Part shown: positions 60,095 to 64,000 of the stretch, piece after piece
Layout of the letters: each line of letters begins with the position of its first letter
How positions within the stretch are numbered: position 1 is the stretch's first letter
Assembly (NCBI GenBank): GCA_016704465.1
Contig: JADJAD010000006.1
Span: 372,001 to 436,000, forward strand
Direction of reading: 5' to 3'
DNA: 64,000 nucleotides
Source of the DNA: Gemmatimonadota bacterium
GTDB lineage: Bacteria > Gemmatimonadota > Gemmatimonadetes > Gemmatimonadales > Gemmatimonadaceae
The notes under the pieces: generated by a model
What the model was told of the DNA's origin: nothing
Seen by the model: only the letters and a program-made list of their open reading frames with translations
The model's database searches: none
Position numbers and translations under genes: made by a program

Positions 60095-61333
60095 CTAACG
60101 CGGGCCCACGGAGGGAAAGAGCGATGGGTCCGCGAGCGCGGCGTCGAGGATCAGCGTCGCGGCGCCGATCGCGATGCCGCGCGGCCCCAGGGCGCTGGTG
60201 ACGATCTCGGAGGTGGCCAGCGAACTCACGAAGGTTCGCCGCAGCACGGTCTCGCGGAGCGGCACCAGGAGGCGCTCGCCCATGCGGGCGATCCCCCCAC
60301 CGATGATCACCGCACCGGGGTTCATCAGGTTGAGCACGTTGGCCACGGCGATCCCCAGGTAGGTGGCCGCGTCGCGAATCACGCGCTCGGCGAGCGGATC
60401 GTCCTGGAGCGCGGCGTCCTCGATGGCGCCCACCGTGAGCTCGCCACGATGCAGCACGCTGTCCGGGTAGTCCGGGAGAAGGTGCCGCGCGCGGCGCACC
60501 AGCGCCGAAGCGCCCACGAACGTCTGCAGGCATCCGCGGTTGCCGCAGTCGCACGGATCGCCGGAGAGGTCGATCGTCAGGTGCCCGATCTCACCCGCCA
60601 CCCCGCCCGCCCCACGCGCGATGCGCCCGCCAACCATGTGCCCGGCGCCCGCGCCCGTGGCAACCTTGATGTAGGTGAAGTCCTGCTGCCCGCGTCCGGC
60701 CCCCCACCACCGCTCGGCCAACGCGCCGAGGTTCGCATCGTTGTCCACGTGGACCGGGACGCCGAACTGCTGGCGCAGCGCCTCGAACCCAGTGCGCCCG
60801 TCCCATGCCGGGAGCACGTGCGTGGAGAGCCGCTCCTGGTGCTTGGGGTCCACCCAGCAGGGGACCGCCACGCCGATGCCGACCAGCCGGCTGCGCACCC
60901 CGCCCCACCGCGCGAGACATCGCTCGCAGAACTCGGCGATCAGCGCACGTGTCCCCGGCGCATCCGCGCGCACCGGGAACTCGCCATGCTCCCACTCCAG
61001 CACCCGCCCGCGCAGGTCGGTGAGCGCCACCGAGACGTGCGTCGCCCCCATGTCCACACCGAGAATGACGCAGGCGTCGTCCTGGAACTCGAGCACGATC
61101 GGGCGGCGCCCTCCGCTGGACTCCCCCTCTCCCGCTTCGCGCACCAGGCGCGTCTCCAGCAGTTCACTCACGACCTCCGAGACCGTGGAACGCGAGAGCC
61201 CCGCCTGCCGGGCAATGTCGGCACGCGAAATCGCCCGCTCGTGCCAGATGAGGCGAAGCAACGAGTGCGTGAGCGTCGCGGGACGCGCGACCTCGGCGAT
61301 TCCTGTCACCTTCCCTTTCGACGACTGGGGCAC
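60095..61333 (-). CDS. ROK family transcriptional repressor (XylR/NagC type)
   Basis: 412 residues from a GTG at 61333 with GGAGGAAC upstream. N-terminal winged HTH (LLRLIWHERAISRADIARQAGLSRSTVSEVVSELLETRLV, about residues 24-64), then the ROK sugar-binding/kinase-like fold: LGVDMGATHVSVAL, VHVDNDANLGALAERWWG, the EIGH His251 and the zinc motif C261-D-C263-GNRG-C268. It should repress the glucan genes and release DNA on binding a sugar. The CTTTGTTT-N6-CGAACAAAG palindromes at 33.07 kb and 63.86 kb are the obvious operators, one ahead of this very operon (autoregulation). The DNA-binding domain is present, so it is a regulator rather than a glucokinase. Confidence 0.92.
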   Translation of the reverse strand: MPQSSKGKVTGIAEVARPATLTHSLLRLIWHERAISRADIARQAGLSRSTVSEVVSELLETRLVREAGEGESSGGRRPIVLEFQDDACVILGVDMGATHVSVALTDLRGRVLEWEHGEFPVRADAPGTRALIAEFCERCLARWGGVRSRLVGIGVAVPCWVDPKHQERLSTHVLPAWDGRTGFEALRQQFGVPVHVDNDANLGALAERWWGAGRGQQDFTYIKVATGAGAGHMVGGRIARGAGGVAGEIGHLTIDLSGDPCDCGNRGCLQTFVGASALVRRARHLLPDYPDSVLHRGELTVGAIEDAALQDDPLAERVIRDAATYLGIAVANVLNLMNPGAVIIGGGIARMGERLLVPLRETVLRRTFVSSLATSEIVTSALGPRGIAIGAATLILDAALADPSLFPSVGPR

Positions 61334-61353
61334 TCGTTCCTCCGCGACATGGC

Positions 61354-63792
61354 CTACTTGTGCAAGAGCACGTTGTCGACGAAGAACGTGGGGAGATCGC
61401 CGACCAGGATCATCTGGGCAAGATGGCCCCGTGTCGTGAGTCCCGTGAAGGCGGTGAGCGGGATGTCGAAACGCACCCAGTTGCCGGTGGTCAGCGGCGG
61501 CGTCGAGGCGCGCGAGAGCGTCAGCTCGTGCTCCGCGTCGTCATTGCCGCCGAACGCACCGTTCGCGCCGAAGTCCACCAGCTTGATGCGGAAGTTCTTC
61601 GGCGCATCGGTCGGGTCCGGCGTCCACAGGTCGAGGGTGAAGTGGGTCATCGCCGTGGCGTTGATCGTCTGCGACGTGAATTCGATGCCGGCAAAGACCA
61701 CGTTGGTGTACTTCTTCACGTCGTTGCCGGCGACCTGCACGTCGGCGACATCGGCCTGGTCCCACCCGGCGGACCAGGTGTCGATGGTCCGGTTCGGGTA
61801 GGCGTTGCTGAACAGCGAGATCACGTCGCCGGCTGCAAACGTCGGCGCCGGGGCAGGACTCACCGGCGCGGTGAGGGTGGCCGAGGTCGAGAAGTACACG
61901 TTGTCCAGGAAGAACGTCCCCAGGTCCCCGACGAGGATCATCTGGGCGAGATGCGCCCGTGCCGTCAGCCCGGTGAAGTCGGACATCGGGATGTTGATCG
62001 AGACCCACGACCCGGTCACGAGCGGCGGCGTGGACGACGCGTTCACGGTGTACTCGTGCTCCGAGTCGTCGCCCCCGTCGAACGTGCCGTTGGCACCGAA
62101 GTCCACGAGCTTGATGCGGAACGACTTCGGCAATGCCGTGGCATCCGGCGTCCAGACGCTCATGTGGAAGTTGGTCATCGCCGATGCGTCGATCGGTGCC
62201 GACGTGAACTCGATCCCGGCGAAGACGACATTCGAATACTTCTTCGTGTCATTGCCCGCCACCTGCAGGTCTTCGACGTCGGCCTGGTCCCAGTCGGCCG
62301 ACCAGGTGTTGACCTGGCGATTCGGGTACGCGTTGCTGTACAGCGAGATGACGTTGCCGGCCGGGGCGGTCGGCGTCGGCGCAGCGACCGGCGGCGATGT
62401 GGGGACCGGGACCTTGTAGAAGTAGACGTTGTCCAGGTAGATGGTCGGAGAGGCGCCGGCGATGATCATCTGGGCGATGTGCCCGCGCCCGGTCAGTCCG
62501 GTAAAGGCCGACAGCGGAATGTCGAGACTGTTCCACGCGCCGGTGGAGAGCGACGGAGTCGAGGTGCGCGACAGCGTGACTTCGAACTCCGAATCGTCAT
62601 TGCCGCCGAAGACGCCGTTGGCGCCGAAATCGACGAGCTTCACGCTGAACCTCGACGGATCCTGCGTCCACAGGTCGATGTGGAGGTGCGTCATCGCAGA
62701 CGCGTTGAACTGGTTCGAGATGAACTCGACACCGGCGAAGGCGAGCTTGGTGTACTTCTTGGCCACGTTGCCGCCGACCGGCACATCGGCGACATCGGCC
62801 TGGTCCCACGTGGCGGACCAGGTATCGACCGGGCGATTGGTGTAGACGTCGCTGAACAGCGAGATGACGTCGGCAGGGGCGCGCGTCGGCACCGGCGATG
62901 CGATGGTGGGAGGGGCAGCGGCGTTGAGCGTGATCGTCCCGGACGCGTCGGTCGAGCCGAGCGAGGCCGTGACGGTCGCCGCTCCGGCCCCGACGACCCT
63001 GATCGAGCCGTCGGCCGCAACCCGGGCAACCGTTTCGTTTGAGGAGCGGAAGGTGAAGTATGCCGGCGCAGCGCTCACCGTCTGGTCTACGCCCGCCACC
63101 GCGAACGTCACCGATGTACCCGACACGCTGAAGGTGGCACCGACCTCGTCGTAGATCGTCGCGGTCGTTATTGCCGGGCGCGCGTTTGCGACCGTGCTGA
63201 GGTTCTCGAACTGGATCTCGTCGAACCAGATGGTATTCCCGACTCCGTTCTCGGGACCCTCGGCGAAGAAGAAGGCCCCGCGCTCCCGCTCGAGCTTTGC
63301 GGCCAGCGGGATCGGGATGACGTACTTCTTCCACGAGGTGGTGAGCGCCAGGCCGTTGACCTGGGCGACGTAGGGCGAGTTGCCCGAGTTGTCGTTACCG
63401 AAGCCGGCGACATCGAGCGACGCGTTGGACGCGGCCTTTGCGTAGAACGTCAGGGCGTTGTAGCCCGTGAGGTTGCGGGGGACGATGGCGACGAACGCGC
63501 CACCCGCGTAGCCACCCGACGCATCACCGGGGGCAGGGATCGCGACCTTGATCGCCGCCGCCCCTCGAAATCGCGTCGCCGGATCGACCGAGACGGCATC
63601 GACCTTGGAGCCACCAAACGCCTCGAACGACACACCGGCGTACACGTCGTTGAAGATCGCCGCCGTGGTGGGAAAGGCCGCCGGGGCCAGGGTGTCGAGA
63701 TCCCGGGCGCAGGCCGTCAGGACCGCGAGGGAGGCCACGAGCATGGCGCCAACCAGAGGCGGGAAACGACGCGAATATGAAGACGGGGGCAT
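61354..63792 (-). CDS. Multi-domain surface glycan-binding lipoprotein with three tandem CBM-like repeats
   Basis: 812 residues from the ATG at 63792 (GGAG 8 bases upstream). Lipobox LTAC. Order: N-terminal carbohydrate-binding-like domain (DVYAGVSFEAFGGSKVDAV to FDEIQFENLS), a BIG2 Ig-like domain (VTFAVAGVDQTVSAAPAYFTF to GAATVTASLG), then three repeats of about 150 residues, each starting ISL(F/Y)S(D/N)xY.NR and ending F(F/L)(V/L)DNV. Such repeats accompany laminarinases of the GH16 family and bind beta-glucan; no catalytic motif is present. Likely a surface glycan-binding protein holding substrate for the GH16 enzyme. First gene of the operon and directly under the operator at 63.86 kb. 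Confidence 0.85.
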   Translation of the reverse strand: MPPSSYSRRFPPLVGAMLVASLAVLTACARDLDTLAPAAFPTTAAIFNDVYAGVSFEAFGGSKVDAVSVDPATRFRGAAAIKVAIPAPGDASGGYAGGAFVAIVPRNLTGYNALTFYAKAASNASLDVAGFGNDNSGNSPYVAQVNGLALTTSWKKYVIPIPLAAKLERERGAFFFAEGPENGVGNTIWFDEIQFENLSTVANARPAITTATIYDEVGATFSVSGTSVTFAVAGVDQTVSAAPAYFTFRSSNETVARVAADGSIRVVGAGAATVTASLGSTDASGTITLNAAAPPTIASPVPTRAPADVISLFSDVYTNRPVDTWSATWDQADVADVPVGGNVAKKYTKLAFAGVEFISNQFNASAMTHLHIDLWTQDPSRFSVKLVDFGANGVFGGNDDSEFEVTLSRTSTPSLSTGAWNSLDIPLSAFTGLTGRGHIAQMIIAGASPTIYLDNVYFYKVPVPTSPPVAAPTPTAPAGNVISLYSNAYPNRQVNTWSADWDQADVEDLQVAGNDTKKYSNVVFAGIEFTSAPIDASAMTNFHMSVWTPDATALPKSFRIKLVDFGANGTFDGGDDSEHEYTVNASSTPPLVTGSWVSINIPMSDFTGLTARAHLAQMILVGDLGTFFLDNVYFSTSATLTAPVSPAPAPTFAAGDVISLFSNAYPNRTIDTWSAGWDQADVADVQVAGNDVKKYTNVVFAGIEFTSQTINATAMTHFTLDLWTPDPTDAPKNFRIKLVDFGANGAFGGNDDAEHELTLSRASTPPLTTGNWVRFDIPLTAFTGLTTRGHLAQMILVGDLPTFFVDNVLLHK

Positions 63793-63857
63793 CGAAATAG
63801 CTCCGGTTGGTGCGGACCTGGCGAGCCGGACGGGCGCCGAAACGGGCAGTCGACGGG

Positions 63858-63907
63858 CTTTGTTTGGCGAGCGAACAAAGAATGCTGTCCGCAGGCGCAT
63901 GTGTCAA
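63858..63907 (-). promoter_or_regulatory. Promoter with ROK operator for the glucan operon
   Basis: Minus strand: TTGACA (63907-63902), 17 bases, CATTCT (63884-63879) as a weak -10. Palindrome CTTTGTT (63858-63864), 9 bases, AACAAAG (63874-63880) overlaps the -10 and start point. The predicted leader to the ATG at 63792 is about 80 bases. The same core lies at 33.07 kb. Confidence 0.7.
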
Positions 63908-63918
63908 GAACAGCGTGC

Positions 63919-64000
63919 GCCAAATTCGTCCCGGCGGACGGTTCCAGCCTGTCCGAGGCTGCGCGTTCGGTGGCCGCGAAGCTGGCGCGCCGGTCACCGA
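63919..64000 (+). CDS. Possible UspA-domain fragment at the right edge
   Basis: The frame at 63919 reads AKFVPADGSSLSEAARSVAAKLARRSP to the window end, close to the first strand and helix of UspA (compare ILVPVDGSGLSEAAL at 30.45 kb). No start codon was found just upstream, and the putative N-terminus falls within 15 bases of the operon promoter, so this may be a broken copy or chance similarity. The rest lies outside the window. Confidence 0.35.

Overview
This is a GC-rich window (roughly two-thirds G+C) from a free-living bacterium. Its many lipoproteins, SusC/SusD-type outer-membrane transport genes, S9 peptidase, DUF305 and LVIVD-repeat proteins and soil-type glycan genes resemble Gemmatimonadota. 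That placement is inferred from gene content; there is no rRNA or other phylogenetic marker in the window.

Layout. 1-2.9 kb: a large AAA-ATPase regulator running off the left edge, then decayed DNA with an IS110 remnant. 2.9-28.9 kb: mostly exported proteins, namely a DUF305+LVIVD pair, a large surface lipoprotein, an S9 peptidase, an amidohydrolase, BNR-repeat proteins, two peptidyl-prolyl isomerases (FKBP and cyclophilin), a SusC/SusD operon with a good sigma70-type promoter, an OmpA-like protein, a serine hydrolase and an FG-GAP protein. 29-32.7 kb: a MscS channel, two UspA proteins and a GlsB/YeaQ membrane protein (stress functions). 33-40.5 kb: a glycoside hydrolase and two GH3 enzymes. 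41-49.5 kb: mobile DNA, consisting of an IS91-type recombinase/transposase pair and then an array of same-strand genes separated by attC-like imperfect palindromes (a gene-cassette array with no integron integrase in view), with an IS3-family element sitting inside one attC. 49.7-52.8 kb: a second DUF305+LVIVD pair and a LytTR regulator. 53.4-56.5 kb: an oxidoreductase/outer-membrane-protein operon divergent from a TetR regulator with a palindromic operator. 56.5-57.7 kb: broken toxin-like genes, one followed by another attC-like structure. 57.7-64 kb: a beta-glucan operon (surface glycan-binding protein, ROK repressor, GH16 laminarinase, GPH-type sugar symporter).

How it fits together. The GH/GH3/GH3 genes at 33-40 kb and the operon at 57.7-63.8 kb carry the same palindrome (CTTTGTTT-N6-CGAACAAAG) just downstream of a perfect TTGACA -35 box. 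They therefore look like two halves of one ROK-controlled beta-glucan (laminarin-type) regulon, now about 17 kb apart with the mobile and cassette region between them. Four places (13.69, 26.63, 34.99 and 40.06 kb) show single-base frame breaks or a long G run. These are either real decay or phase switching, or homopolymer errors in the assembly.
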